Translations under genes and position numbers: made by a program
The notes under the pieces: model-generated
Databases searched by the model: none
The model's input: only the letters and a program-made list of their open reading frames with translations
What the model was told of the DNA's origin: nothing
Origin: Cryptomeria japonica
Lineage: Eukaryota; Streptophyta; Pinopsida; Cupressales; Cupressaceae
Direction: 5' to 3'
DNA: 64,000 bases
Assembly (NCBI RefSeq): GCF_030272615.1
Contig: NC_081414.1
Location: forward strand, 656,776,292 to 656,840,291
In this document: positions 1 to 12,615 of the stretch, piece by piece
Layout: each line of letters opens with the position of its first letter
How positions within the stretch are numbered: the first letter of the stretch is position 1

Positions 1-2
1 TG

Positions 3-456
3 AACAATAATGATATGATGAACAACATGAATAATTTTCCTACCTTTACACATCAGTGTTTCATATGCAATAACTTTGGACACAAGTCAAATGTGTGTAG
101 AGGAATAGTGAATAAGCTTCAAAGTAAAAGATGTTATGCTTGTGGAAAGTTTGGACACATCTCTAATTAGTGTAGGACAAACCAAATTAGATGAACTTCG
201 AACCTATACAAAATAATGTTGTTTGCTGAGCATGCAACAAAACTGGTCACATTGCAAAGTACTGCAGAAGCAAGAACAATGGTTCGGTAGATAAGAACAA
301 ATTAGATGAGAAAGGAAAAGTAAAAGTAGAAGAGATCAAGGAGAAGCATGAGAAGATATGGATGAGAAATGAGTTGACAATGAGTCTGCACCCAAATGCA
401 GTGCAGGATCTTCAACTGGTAACTAGGGATTTATGGCTTAGGGGGAGATTTTCATG
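3..456 (+). pseudogene. gag C-terminal region with three CCHC zinc knuckles, broken
   Basis: Reading from base 3, an Asn/Met-rich stretch leads into a CCHC knuckle CFICNNFGHKSNVC starting at base 57. A second knuckle, CYACGKFGHISN, follows near base 138; its next codon is TAG, then Cys. A third knuckle, CNKTGHIAKYC, near base 233 lies in another frame, so at least one indel separates it. A Lys/Glu-rich tail runs to about base 400. CCHC knuckles of retroelement nucleocapsid bind the RNA genome during packaging. The N-terminal gag is outside the window. In-frame stops and the frame change make it a pseudogene. Confidence 0.8.
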
Positions 457-801
457 CAGATTCTAAGAACCCCCTCTTCGGTGGTCTGCAATCGATTCCA
501 GAAGATTGAAGAAGGACTAAATAATATGTGCAGATGATATCTGAAATTTTCTAAAGGATCTTGTGCTCTGATATAAAATTTCATGAAGATCATGATAACC
601 GGTTGTTGCATTTATGACAATGAAAAATTAGGTTTTCAAAGGATAAAAGTGCATCTCAAGACTTCATTTGTCACAATGTGATCAAGCGAGTAAGAGAAGA
701 GGAGAGAGAAAAGCAACTTGGTGATCTCAACAACAATTTCAACAACTTCTGAGTGAATTTTAGTTCTTGGTTGTGGAGCAAGGTATCTATCTATTCTGAT
801 T
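457..801 (+). other. Non-coding spacer inside element I
   Basis: About 345 bases between the gag remnant and the next ORF. It follows a purine run (TTAGGGGGAGA) near base 440, the kind of run that also follows gag in element II. No open frame or other feature is seen here. Confidence 0.4.
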
Positions 802-3800
802 TTGAGTTTTTCAAAAACCCTAGGATTTGAAATGACTTCAGTTTCTCGTATTGTAACTCCTCTAGTGGTTGAAATTAAGGATAAGGATCATCCAGTCTTT
901 AAGAAACATCCATTTAAATCAGTCAAGGATGATCTGGTAGGAGCATTCTCATTCGTTCCCTACAACATGTTGCACAATGAAGATATCAAGGCCTACATTT
1001 GCTATGACCTTGAAGAGCTTAGCAATACATACATGTTAGACCTATAAAACAAGCCTTTGGCCAACGGCTTGGGAAATATCAAACCCAAATATAAGGTGCT
1101 GCAAGATAAGGGTTTCTCACAGTTCGTACATTTTTCATTGTTTGATGAGGCAGAATGGATCCGCTACATCTTTAGCCTCATGTATGATGAGTTTATATGG
1201 CTTGATAGGCCTCACAAAATCACTAAGCAAGCAGTCTATGTTGTAACTAGTTTAGTTGAAACCGGTGATGTGTCTAGTTTAAGTAAAGTATCAAATGACA
1301 CCATCATAGCTACCACAAGATCCAAATTTGATAGTAGATCCATGACTGTGAATGACATTTTGGAGAATGATGTGAATTTTGATTCAGTGGTAGTCGAATA
1401 CAAGGTTTACCAGTCCAACTAATACAACTTTGTCTCCGATAATACTATCTACTCTATGTACCAAATTCTCAAGGAAGATAAGAGGTATGATCTATGCACT
1501 GGACTTTTGAATGAATTATTGAGCAATCTGAAGAAAATCAAGCAGGATAAAAATCATACTTTTAAATATGGTACACTCCCTATTTGCCTAGCACTATACT
1601 TCTTTCCAATGGGCCTATGATAGACTGGTGGCCATGTAGATCAAGGAAGGTCTATGGGGAGTTGGTGATGCAACCATGAGGATATCTGCCCTCTACAGAT
1701 ATTTTAAAACCTTTGAAGCCACAATGAAGAATAGGGAGAGGATTCTGAAGGAGGTTGTTGAGAAATATGAGCAAACCATTTGCTTCATGGTCAGTAAGGA
1801 TCAGTGTATGATGGAAGGAGTGGAGCCCCAGATAGTTTGGATCATTCCCATGAGGTATGAAGTTGAATTTGGTACACTTGAGGCATATTCACAACACCTT
1901 CTGATTCAACCGATGGATCCCAAGGAAGGGAGATTTGGCACATTCAAGGAAAAGGACCTTAGTTTACATATGCAGTTCACTACTCCTACCTGAAAGAGAA
2001 AAGTCACTAATATGGCAGAAGAAGTAGTTGCTCAAATGGGTCTCACCAAGGAGGAGGTGAAGAAAGGAAGAAAAAAATATGCTCAAAAGGAGGACAAAGA
2101 GGAAACCAAGAAACTCAAGGTTGATCTGGTTCCCTCCAAGGAAAAACCTAAGGTAACTAATTATGCTCCCACTCTGGTGGTATAGCCTGCGAAACCTAGT
2201 CCATCATGAAAAGGTGTGTAAAAGTAGAAAGAAAAATAAAAATAACCTATGTTGTAGTATCTCTAGTGGCCTTAGAAACTAAATCCGAGGAAGAAGTAGG
2301 AAGAGCTAAGAAAAAGGGAGAGTTTATCAGACTAGTGAGAAAGCCTCAATCCGATGGAGCACAACAAAACAAAAAGACTAAGTTAGATCCTACTCCTACT
2401 GAAAGATCCCAAAAAGGTAGATAGGTAAAAAATCAACTCAACAAAGTCCTTGAGTCTGGCAACATACAAGGTAAGTACACAATCATTCCTCCACTATCAA
2501 CAGATCATTTGATAGATGAAATATTAGTGGATGACAATTTGAAGAACATTGAAGCAAATTTTGAGCATTTTGATGATGGTGACCAAAAGAAAGTTAAGGA
2601 AGTAGTAGTATTATACTTACATAATTTCAGTCAAACATTAATTAAATTAGAATATTCCATTCCAAAGAAATTGTACAGTTTAATGGATGCTAGAAGAATG
2701 AATGCAAGCAAAATTGAAAGATAAATGAAGTAGAGAGAGCTAGTAAATAGATGTACCTGTATTACCCAAAGTAAAATTAATAAGTTAATTGAAGAGGCAA
2801 ACAAAAAGGAATTCAGAAGTAAGATCATAATCAATAGATTAATGATTGGGAATGTAGAGGAGGTGAAGAAAGAGACAAAGGAAATATGGAAAATGATTAT
2901 TCAGAATGACCCTCTGTACAAAGATGCATTTAGACCATCTCAACCGGAAGATAAGCAAGGTGATTTTTGAAGTTAGAAGGTTGAGACTCAGTCTTAAGAT
3001 CAACCAAAAGACCAAGGTAATACCACAATTGATATTGAGACTAGTGGCAATCCTCCAGTGATAGATAGCTTTGCAGCCCCTGTGATTCAACAAACTAATA
3101 TTAGGGACAAGGAAGAGAAGAAGGATGTTGTGTTAGGAGAAGCTGAGGTAACTAAGGTGGAAAAAGGTAAAGCTCCTCTGGTTACAGGGATCTCGCTTTA
3201 GATTTTGATCAATCTTGATGGCTCGATTGATCTTGGGAAGATGTCTCTTGGTAAGAAGATAATGCTTTTTGTTGCAGTACAACCTCAAGCCAGTCAAGAT
3301 CTAGTGAAATCAGAGAATGAAGATAAAAAGATAATTTTGATGTCTATAGATGCTTTGCAGAAAGTGGCTTCCAATGTATGGTTAGATTTAAATAATAGTC
3401 CCTCTGGTAAATTATTACAATTGATTAATAGTGTAAATACCAATTTTTATTCTTTGGAGAAGACGGCTACTCAGAAAGTTTTAGAAAGGTTTAAAGATGT
3501 TAAAAAACAAACATTCCTAAAAATGATTGAATATGACAAGGTAACACTAAATAAGAGATTGCATACTATTTCTGACACATTGTCAGAAGCTGGTAAATTA
3601 TATAAATCTTGTCTTATTTTTCCTAAGTTCACTATTAATATTGATAATCAGATAGGAGTTAGCAAGGGAAAGATTGCAAGTATTTCTCAATATTTTGACC
3701 CTAATGTAACATTAACTAGAAGTATTGATGGACAGATTATAGCCTTAAATGATTAGCTCTCAAGCCTTCAAGAAAATAAGGAGAAATTTTTGAGGAAAGT

Positions 3801-4029
3801 GGGTGAACTCCAGAACCTGATTTCCATCTAGTTAGATACTATGCTAAGTAATAAGGCAAACTGTATGAAGGAAATGGCCCAGCCTATACCATTAAATTTG
3901 AGAGAATTAGAAATTCATACTACTATATTTAATGCATTTATCACAATTTTGGATAACCTGAAGAGTGGGAGGGAAACTCACCTGGGATTTTTTATGACTA
4001 TTTATGCTGACCTATTCAAGTATTTGTAA
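802..4029 (+). pseudogene. Long degenerate ORF of unknown function, not pol
   Basis: Open segments at 802-1047, 1057-1422, 1676-1993, 2206-2424, 2509-2724, 3205-3756 and 3841-4029 can be read as one decayed gene of roughly 1000 codons. I do not recognise the family. The first third has aromatic-rich globular-looking sequence (for example FSQFVHFSLFDEAEWIRYIF). The middle is very rich in Lys and Glu. The last third is Leu/Lys/Ser-rich and probably helical. I see no DTG/DSG protease site, YVDD, RNase H or integrase triad and no CCHC. It sits where pol would be and ends about 250 bases before the LTR. Breaks are TAA/TAG codons and frame changes. Confidence 0.5.
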
Positions 4030-4275
4030 AACATTTGTCATTTGTATATCTATTTTGGGTAGCACCCCATATTTGGCATTGTTATCAAAGGGGGAGAGAT
4101 GAGGTCAAAAATGTACAGACTAATTGTGTATAGAGTGTACAGTTTGGTGATGCAGATTTTTGGATTGTTGATCTAAGGGGCATCCTTAGAATTCTTCTAT
4201 TCTTTCATCCAGTGTACAGGTTTCAACACTTAGCCATTTTTCACAGGTGTTGCCATCAATTCCAAAGGGGGGGAT
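4030..4275 (+). promoter_or_regulatory. 3' untranslated part of element I with polypurine tracts
   Basis: A polypurine tract (AAAGGGGGGGATT, about 4264-4275) directly precedes the LTR and would prime plus-strand DNA synthesis. A second tract (AAAGGGGGAGAGATGAGG) lies near 4086-4103. The rest shows no coding signal. Confidence 0.7.
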
Positions 4276-5248
4276 TGTTGGTAACTAACACTCATTCAAT
4301 GACTTTTGATCCCTGATTTATGGTCTAGGGTTGTCATTGATGACAACTCTTCTTGGTGATTTGATCTGGTAGTTGTGATTCATCTTATCCAAAAGCTAGA
4401 GTTAACCTGTAGGTAGTTAAGCGGTATAATAGGGTATTTCGGTAATATTTTGGTCCAGAATGATTTCTGATGATTTCAGTGTTTTTGGTGATTATTATTG
4501 TGATCTTGGTGATTGGGAAACCTTTAGGAAGTGTGTGATTATAATATTTTGGTCCAATGCTATTTTTTGTTTGAGATTGAAGCTGACTTGGAGCTACATG
4601 TTACACTTATTGAAGACAACTTGAAGGAGATTGCTTTTGTGTTAAGAGTGGATATATAAGATCTATTTGGCAATTGATTTTTGGTGTGTTAGTGGTGTGG
4701 TGATCCACTTTGGTGCGATTCAACACGGTTTAACGTGCACACTTTTCTTTCAAACCAACTGGTAGCTGACTAAGAAAGAAATAGAGTATTCAATAGAGAA
4801 AAGATAGTCAGAGATTCAGTGCTTAACTAGAACTCATCCTTGCATAATCGGATGCTAATTGAGAGTTCATTTCATTGTATTTTCTCATTATAATCAAATT
4901 GTAAGTCAGTGAGACATCCCTAAAGGTTGTATCCTTCTGGGCAACTATATCTAAGTAGTGAGCTCTAGGTAGTGAGCCTAAATGCAAGTGCATTCCCTAT
5001 CTATGTAATATTTATGTACTTCTAGCCATAATATATAAATATTGTAGGTTTTAGACCCACTCTGGTTTTCCCCTTTTCAGGTTTCCACATAGAAATTCCC
5101 ATGTTGTGGATTTCTGTACTCTTTCTTGTATGTTTATGTCCCTTTTTTGTCATGCATTGCTATTCGGTGGATAAAGAATAAGTTTGAGGATTTTCTTTTC
5201 GATAGATCACTGATTCAGCCCCCCTCTCAGTGATCTCTGATTCTAACA
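4276..5248 (+). repeat. 3' LTR of element I (973 bp)
   Basis: Starts TGTTGG right after the polypurine tract and ends CTAACA, a short inverted terminal repeat. Near its end it has GATTCAGCCCCCCTCTCAGT, a box shared with the other copia-type LTRs here. The following 5 bases are ccacg; the matching TSD is outside the window. Confidence 0.8.
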
Positions 5249-6627
5249 CCACGAATCCCCAAGACAACATATACAAATATATCGTAGACAAGCAAGTGAT
5301 AGAGAATTGAAATGCCCCATCATACTCGCAATGAGTGATGTGACATTGTCTCTATCATGAAGATAGTCATAGAAAAAACCTAAACATCATAATGTCGATC
5401 ATCACATATAATCTTGAAATAGGGTTAGTATAACCAAAATGTCATCAAATCCATAAGCAATATAATCCATCTAACATAGAAAAACATATAGGATCCATCA
5501 ACACATGTCCATCATATAACATAATTATAAATAGAAAATATCATCAACCACATAGATCATCAATTAGCATATGTCCAAATAGGTCTAGCATCATCATGAA
5601 CATCTGAAGTGTAAAATAGAGTCATATTCCCAATCCAAAGCATCATAAATGAGTCTATAAAGTATATCATACATGAAACAAAAGACAATTCAAGGAGGGA
5701 CACTACAATTCATACCTTCCCCCTATTGCTAAGTGAAAGAGATTCTTGATGAAGGATGACAAACATTTGAATGTATATGATAGAGTAAGTTTATGAAAGG
5801 TATACATTTCATACTAAATAAGAGGTTGAAGCCAATGACTTACACATCTTTTATACGACATAATTCTTGAGAAAAAGACAATTTCACATAAGGAATGATA
5901 CCAACCTATAAGTAAACACCGCTCAACAAAGGAAAAGTTGATCCTTAGAGAATGTAAGAGAGAGAAATGATTGCCCGCCAAGTGCAAGGATAATGAGAAG
6001 AATTACACAGCTTCTAAAGAAAAATTATTCATAAGAGACATACCATCTCAAACAAAGATTAGATCCTAACCAAGGAACAAGCATGTGCTCACATGAAGGA
6101 TAATCCCATGTAAGAAGGGACATCAACTTATGTATAATGGAGCTTTAAAGGAAGAGGTAATCTTCAAAGAGGGAGAGTGAGAAAAAGAATTATAAACCCT
6201 TCGAAGAAGAGATTAGATATGAAAAAATGCACAATATACTCACATAGATATACATTCAATGTAAGAAAATACATTTATATATGTAAAATGTGTCTTCATA
6301 GAAGAGACAATCTTTAAAGACAGAAAGGGGAAGAGAAAGCTTGCATATTCCACTTAAGGAGAGATTAGTCATAAAATATATATCATGTCATGTTATATAT
6401 GATATCAACACGCGAGAAATGAAACTCCTAAAGGGAATAATAAAACTTTAGAGATGAAGGGAGAAATGGGGAATCTATCCTTTCCCCCCAACAAATAAGA
6501 AAAGGATGGGTTAGGGGGAAGGATCACATGTTTCCTTATGTGAGATTATGCATATGAGATGTGCCATTTCAAACCAAGAATAAGTCCTATGTAAGGAATA
6601 CACATGCATTAACCTCAAAGATAATCC
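5249..6627. other. Old non-coding layer with degenerate repeats
   Basis: AT-rich, purine-rich sequence without an open frame. The segment at about 6045-6135 resembles about 6560-6627 continued at 33521-33545, so a repeat of about 0.5 kb runs across the insertion point of element II. Short blocks such as GAAGAGA.AATCTT.AAAGA recur (6149, 6301). It may be LTR or untranslated sequence of an old gypsy element whose gag remnant is at 55484-56228, but this is not proven. Confidence 0.45.
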
Positions 6628-8987
6628 TATTAGACACAATGTACCATTGAGAGGGGGGTGAACTAGTGGTTGTCAATTTTTCCCTTTAACAACCTAGATG
6701 TGAGTATCGGTTATGGGAACTAACACAATGCAGACTTATCGGTTAGAGGAGAGATCGACACAAATGCAAACACAGATAAAGGGCATCACATTACACCAAT
6801 ATGTATGAGGACAACCCAATATGGGAAAAACCTCGGTGAACAATGTTGCTGGAGACTAGTGCTCCAATCTAGCCTCATAATGAAAACTTTGTTACGATGT
6901 TTTGGGCACCAACCCAAGAAGCGCCAACCCAAGGAGCACTGACCCCTAATTTAGGGCACCAACCCAAGGAGCACCAACCACTAACTTTTTTATGGGCTAC
7001 AACCTAAAGGAGATACAACCCCTTCACCGAGCTACAACTCAGTGTTCACAAAAAAAAAATCAATTACAAAAGTAGTTGTCTTGCTACAAGTGAATCTTGT
7101 AACCATTTCATATACCTTACTCTGCCGGTGAGATACCTTCTCTGCTACACTGACTCACACTTCTGCTGCTCTCACCTGCTGCTCTATTGTTGGCAAAACC
7201 TAGTAGTATACCTCTCCTCTTCTTCTTCTCTACTAGATCTCCTCAGTACTCTGCACTTTATCGGTGCTATACTCTACCAGTCCACTGTCTGCCTTCTCTA
7301 TAGCTCTCTTCACTTCTACTCTGCTAGTATAACCACTACTAGTTCTTCTCTTCACTCTCCCTCTTTTCTCAGATACTTGTTGAGCACTTGGCTGATTTTC
7401 TCTCACATGCAGAAGTAACGCTCAATCACTTTGCAGTAGCACTATCCTCTTCTCTTCAAAAACAACACGTACTATGTCTTTGGCCTGCATATTTATAGAC
7501 TGGTTTTCCTACCAAAATCCAATTCAAAAACATGGGCGGTTAGGGTTTCCTCATCACCTTTGAGGAAAACCAAATCCAATCAGATCTTCCCCATTCTGAT
7601 CTCTCTAACAACCAATGGTACAGCTCTGCCATTATCACACCTTCTTGACCATGCCTTCTATCTTTGGCAATCTTCTTTCTACCTTGTTAGTTGATCTCTT
7701 CGTCAAACACCTACATTTGTATTGTTGTTTCCTTCATCCACCTCGATCTCTTCAAACACTCTTAGATGGCTCTAAGTTGTCCTCCATACCTCAAGCTGCA
7801 AACCTCTGCAACAACTCTGCAACACATCCCATGAATTGTGGGATCTTCCACTAATATCGACCAACTCTACAACTACCCTGTCGGTATACATTCCTTCTTC
7901 ATTCGAATGTAGGTCCACCACCTTGACTCCATGTGGCATCCATGTTGACCAATTTCCATCTTGACTCTTCATGTCGGTCCAAATAGGATCACTAACCAAA
8001 CACTCTACTGGTTCCTCTTTCCTATTGGTTTACTAACCCTGCTAGTATCTCACATTCTACCGATTGACTCCTCATGTTTGCACTTGTTAAACTATTGGTG
8101 GAACACCTAAACCAGTCTTCAAACATGTCTATCCCAAGCATGCACATTCTGACAAAATGGGAAGTCATATGTATCTACACCTTGCTCATATTATGGTGGA
8201 CTTACATACTGGTAAACATTCTTGATCTATACCGGTATCTCAACATGCCTTCTCATTCGGTTTAGTGCAAATCCCTAATTTCATGCAATTGATGCACACC
8301 TCCTCTTCCTTATCTCACAACACTATGATGCACACAATGCATGATAGGAGATAAGTTCCACTTACTGCTGGAGTGACACCTTGTCTTCTACATCCTACAA
8401 TATACTCATGTGACTTCCCTGTTTGAGCAGCAAACCTTCAAATAGACACATGTGATCTAGTGATGGCATTTTCACTGTCAGCCATTGCTTCTCATGATGA
8501 CTGCATCTTCATCCAGAGGGAGTCCTATTGTTCTGCAACTTCATAGCATGCCTGTCATCTGTTCATTTTTCTCCTACTGTGTTGATGTGATTTAGGTAAC
8601 AATCTGCCTCTTCAAACAAACAACAACCTAAACACCTTGGCCATCCAGCTTGTATGCTGGTCATGAGCATTGTCTGCTGACAACCACTCATTTGGTTGGT
8701 TTGACTTCTCCATGTCAACACAACACTTACCAGTTGACATCCTTTCCTTACTGGTGATATATTGTACTAATACCGATCACCTTACCATCTCATCCACACA
8801 AGTCATGCACTAACTTGTGTACAGGTGACTCCAGTGGTCATCTTCCTTGCCTTACCGGTGTTCTACAACACAAAGTGATATCCAAGATATCTCATTCTAT
8901 AATCCTTCATGAAAATGTTGCACATACATCTCTCATACCGGTAGTCATCCCATACTAGTTGATGTCAATGACAACACAATACCAACA
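6628..8987 (-). repeat. 3' LTR of element II (2360 bp)
   Basis: On the plus strand it begins TATTAGACACAATG (TG mutated to TA at the terminus) and ends ATACCAACA. It matches 12616-14258 plus 32908-33515 over its length. It contains a repeated GGGCACCAACCCAAGGAGCA unit at 6903-6990, present about twice where the other LTR has one. Short open frames in it (for example 7128-7418, Ser/Leu-rich) are low-complexity and not credible genes. Confidence 0.85.
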
Positions 8988-9125
8988 ATCTCCCCCTTTG
9001 GCATTGATGTCAACTCATGTAGTATCCGACATACTACGTAATTCTTCTCCCCCTTTGTCTAATCCATGGATTCTCAACACATGTAGTATGTTGTATACTG
9101 CAGAATCCTTCTCCCCCTTTGACAA
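8988..9125 (-). promoter_or_regulatory. Polypurine tract, present three times
   Basis: On the minus strand GCCAAAGGGGGAGAT abuts the LTR (8988-9002). Two more AAAGGGGGAGAAG tracts lie near 9045-9056 and 9108-9120. The first is in the right place to prime plus-strand synthesis; the others are copies or decoys. Confidence 0.75.
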
Positions 9126-10270
9126 CAATGGCAAAGGGCATTTTCAGGGTATCATTCATCCTTGTATTTATCAGTCACTGAAAAAATTATTTCTCCCCTT
9201 TTTCTTTACTAGAGTCTCTCCTCCTCTGATACCAATTATTACTTTTTGTTGCATTTTATCAAGTCAAAACACTTGAGATGGAGGACCTAACCATCAATTG
9301 ACACTAGTTGAGCATGCAAGTTTGATACTATTTTATAGAGCACTCAATTTGCAGAAAGACTGATACCAATTGTTGATGTGTCATTGAATACTACTCACCT
9401 GTCGGTCACCCTACAACACTTCCTATTTCATCCCAAAATTCTTTAGTAATCAAATGTGATTGTACTGCCAATACAACCAGCCAACTGACAAGTAGGAATC
9501 AAATGTGATTTTAATATGAATACAACCAACCAAATGATAGGTAAATACTCCTTACAATAAAATTCTCTTGGGTATTCCTACTATAAATTTTCATCATCTA
9601 TAGTTTTAGGCAGTCAGTACACTTACTCTTCCAATTTCAAGCATATTGGTTTTGCATCATAGCCACTTGAACTCCCCCCAAGTCATACATCTCAGGTCCT
9701 CATCTCCAGTGGGGTCTAACACCGAGGCCTCAAACACCTCCATATATCGATTTAGCTGTGCAAATGTGATCATCTGATGATTCTTCAGCTCCATTGTTGC
9801 CACCAAAACCTATGACATGATCCTGGAACCACACAATGCCATAAAATGTCATTATCATGCCATAAATTAAATCAGTTAGCCCAAAAATATGCATGCCTGC
9901 ATGATCAACCCCGAGGCCAACATATGTCATTCAGGACTTTTCCAATACCACCTGAGACGTGAACTCCACAAACCATTTTACTAGGGCTATTACAATGATC
10001 TCCAACTTCATTGTCTTATATAACTTGCAAGTAAATATTAGCATTTAGGTTGGTAAACATCCTATATACACCAGTCTCCTATACCAGTCCACTATCACTA
10101 TCAGACCACCTCCTTGTGACTCCTGACACTTGACAACACTGTATCTGGTTCTGATTGTTATCTTGTCATATATTAATACAACAATAGTGATATAATCTTT
10201 CATATTGACAAAAACATGTTCTTCCATGTTCCCTTCATCATTGAGGGGGTGAATGATAAATTTAGTATAT
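9126..10270 (-). other. 3' untranslated part of element II
   Basis: About 1.1 kb with no recognisable protein. Short frames at 9730-9930 and 10045-10227 show no family motif and are probably chance. This is where pol would be expected in a complete element. Confidence 0.5.
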
Positions 10271-12542
10271 TACTCCCCCTAAGATCCTACATCTCTTTTA
10301 GCCTTTAGGAGATATCACCTATGCAATGAGTGCATAGTGGTGGTCCATGGTCTTCTTCCTCCATACCTACTTGGTCTCATTCATCTTCCCATTTTCAGGC
10401 TTAGGAGTAGGTCTTTCCTTCTTTAGCTGATGGGTCCTTCCATTTCCTCATTCTCCATCATGGCCAGAAGTAGTGCTATAGTAGCACACAACATCCATCC
10501 CAACTTCATGTTTGGGGAATCTCTTGACATACTAGTTTAACCATCTTGTTTTGGCCATGTTGCTAAGACTGGTAACCAAAACTAATGGACCTCTTGCTCC
10601 TGTAGGGACATTTCTCCTTTTGTTCCATGCATGTCTTTGACTTCCATATGCTCTATATATACCTTTCTACAAAGCATAGTTATACCAGCCACCATGTGAC
10701 TATAGGTTCATCTTCCTGCACTCAAACTCTCTATGGCCAAAACCATTGCAGTTATGAGAAACAACATTTGCATAACCTAGAGAGGGGACATGCATGTATC
10801 TACTCCTGGATACATTTTTCTCATATGCATGATGTCCATGAGATCCTATATTATTCTTTCTAGATCTCTTTCTAAATTCCTCTACCCTATGGCCATAAGC
10901 ATTACATGCAAAGAAGTAACCGATAAAGGATGGCATATGACTTATAAATTTAATTTTCCATGCATGAGGAGATCTTACCAGTTTAGCATCTCCATTTCTT
11001 CCTTTTTGAGAATGGATCCTTGGTTGTCCATTCTATGCATCTCTTCCATCTAGTCTCTTCTTCTCCCACACATGTTTTTCCTTGTGGGTGGTAGCATTTC
11101 TTTATCCTTTGTTGGTAGGAGGTCTTTTCTGGTGCTTCCTCATTTTGCTGCTTCCAGTGAAGCTATCTTCTCCCATCCTCCCTTTACCTTTGGGATCTGC
11201 ATTGTTCCTCCTTCTTGTAGCACCAGTCTTCATTCTTGTCTATATGTCTTCACCGATTGTTCTTAGGACAACCTTCTTTCAGGGAGCAATTCTAACTATG
11301 AAGGTCTATCCCTTGTTTTCTCCATTTGAGGAGACAAATTGTATGTCATTGTGGGGGACATTCTTGTTGGTGGAGCATTGACCGACACCACTTCCTAACC
11401 CTTCAGTGTCCTTGGCATGCTTTTTCTTTTTCAACATTCTATCCAAGGCATCATTGTTGCCATCAAACCGGATTCTTACCTTGAGCTCATCCTGACATTT
11501 CTCAAGGTCATTTTGGAGAGTCTCCATTTCTCCAAGTAGTTTTTGGTATTCTTTATCTTTAATTTCTAGCCTAGATGCTAGATCTTCACACTGGCATACC
11601 TTGATGTTCGTTGCCTAAGACTTCAACTCTAAGATGCATTTCTCAAATTCCTCAAGGCAATTTGTTAGTCGGTTCTACTATACTATAGTAGCATTATTGA
11701 ATATCTTGTATTCATTTCTTCAATTCTCCCTTTCACTTTCCTTGGAGTCCAAGACTAATTTCAAATCATTAGCCAATCTTTTTGTCTCTTCTAGTTGAGA
11801 GGTCAATAATCAAACCTTTTGGTTTGACACATCAAGGCAGGTTCTCAACTGACTACAATCCTCATGAACTAATCTATTGTAGATTTTAAAATCATTTCTA
11901 ACATTTTGAAGCTCTTTTAGAGAACTTACCACTTCACACTCAAGATCTAGTTCTTCATCTTCTTCTTCTTCTCCTTCACTATCAAATAGATCTTGATCGC
12001 TATATCTATATATTTTATCTCCTTCTTCCTCATCATCACTGCCAAACACATCTTATTGGTGGGATCTACTTGCCTTATCACTTTTAGATGTGAACCTCAT
12101 CTTCAGATCCTTGAGCCATGAGGAGATGGGTTCCTTCTTCATGAATGTTGTGACTAATAGTGGATCTGCCTTCATCACTTACACATGTATCTACTGCATT
12201 GTTATTCTCACTTCCACACACTAATCTAGTAGTGCAGGGTTCATTTCCATAGAGCTTCCTTAGTCTATCCCATAGACTCTTTGTTGATTTACACTTATCC
12301 ACTTGTGAGGAGACATCACCGGTGAGCCCACTAAATATGGCCTTCATGGCTTCTTCATTGCACAAGAAACTTCTTTCTTCTTCAGATTAGGTGGGAGGAC
12401 TGACATTCCTAGGGAGACCATTGATAACCGACATCCATATATCAAACCCTAGAGAGGATAGGAAGACTTCCATTCTACAACTCCAAATAGAATAGTTTGA
12501 ACCATCAAACACAGGAGCATGGATTGACACTAACCAAACCAT
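10271..12542 (-). pseudogene. copia-type gag (UBN2-like) with coiled coil and CCHC knuckles, broken
   Basis: Read on the minus strand, ATG is at 12542, shortly after the primer site. An N-terminal gag domain has the motif FDGSNYSIWSCRMEVFLSSL and, further on, KSTKSLWDRLRKLYG, typical of copia gag. Next, 12050-11306 encodes a strongly acidic block followed by a predicted coiled coil, matching the one in element VI (59000-59590; shared LDRMLKKKKHAKDT / LDKMLSKHKHSKDT). At 10936-10700 there are two CCHC-like knuckles, one intact (CNGFGHREFEC) and one with Cys/His losses. A Lys-rich tail ends near 10270 beside a GGGGGAG run. Several TAG stops and frame changes break it. Gag would form the virus-like particle around the RNA. 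Confidence 0.75.
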
Positions 12543-12600
12543 TGTGTCCTTAAGCTGAAATCTACCCTAGCTAGAGAAAGCTCATCTAGATAAGAACCTA

Positions 12601-12615
12601 CGCTCTGATACCAAT
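12601..12615 (-). promoter_or_regulatory. Primer binding site, initiator Met-tRNA type
   Basis: Minus strand ATTGGTATCAGAGCG lies immediately inside the 5' LTR. It is the usual copia primer site complementary to the 3' end of initiator Met-tRNA. Confidence 0.85.

Larger units (their letters stand above)
1..5248 (+). mobile_element. Element I: LTR retrotransposon, 3' portion, pol not found
   Basis: The visible part holds the CCHC end of a gag gene, then a long broken ORF with no RT, RNase H or integrase motif, then a polypurine tract and a 3' LTR ending in CTAACA. The 5' LTR and the start of gag lie before the window, so the left TSD cannot be tested. The order gag, unknown ORF, LTR fits a non-autonomous element whose pol was replaced or lost. 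Superfamily is uncertain; the LTR end resembles the copia LTRs elsewhere in the window. Confidence 0.75.

Noticed and set aside
7128-7418. Ser/Leu/Tyr-rich open frame, with a shorter counterpart at 13138-13329
   Set aside because: It lies in the element II LTR, is low-complexity and is not kept intact in the second LTR.
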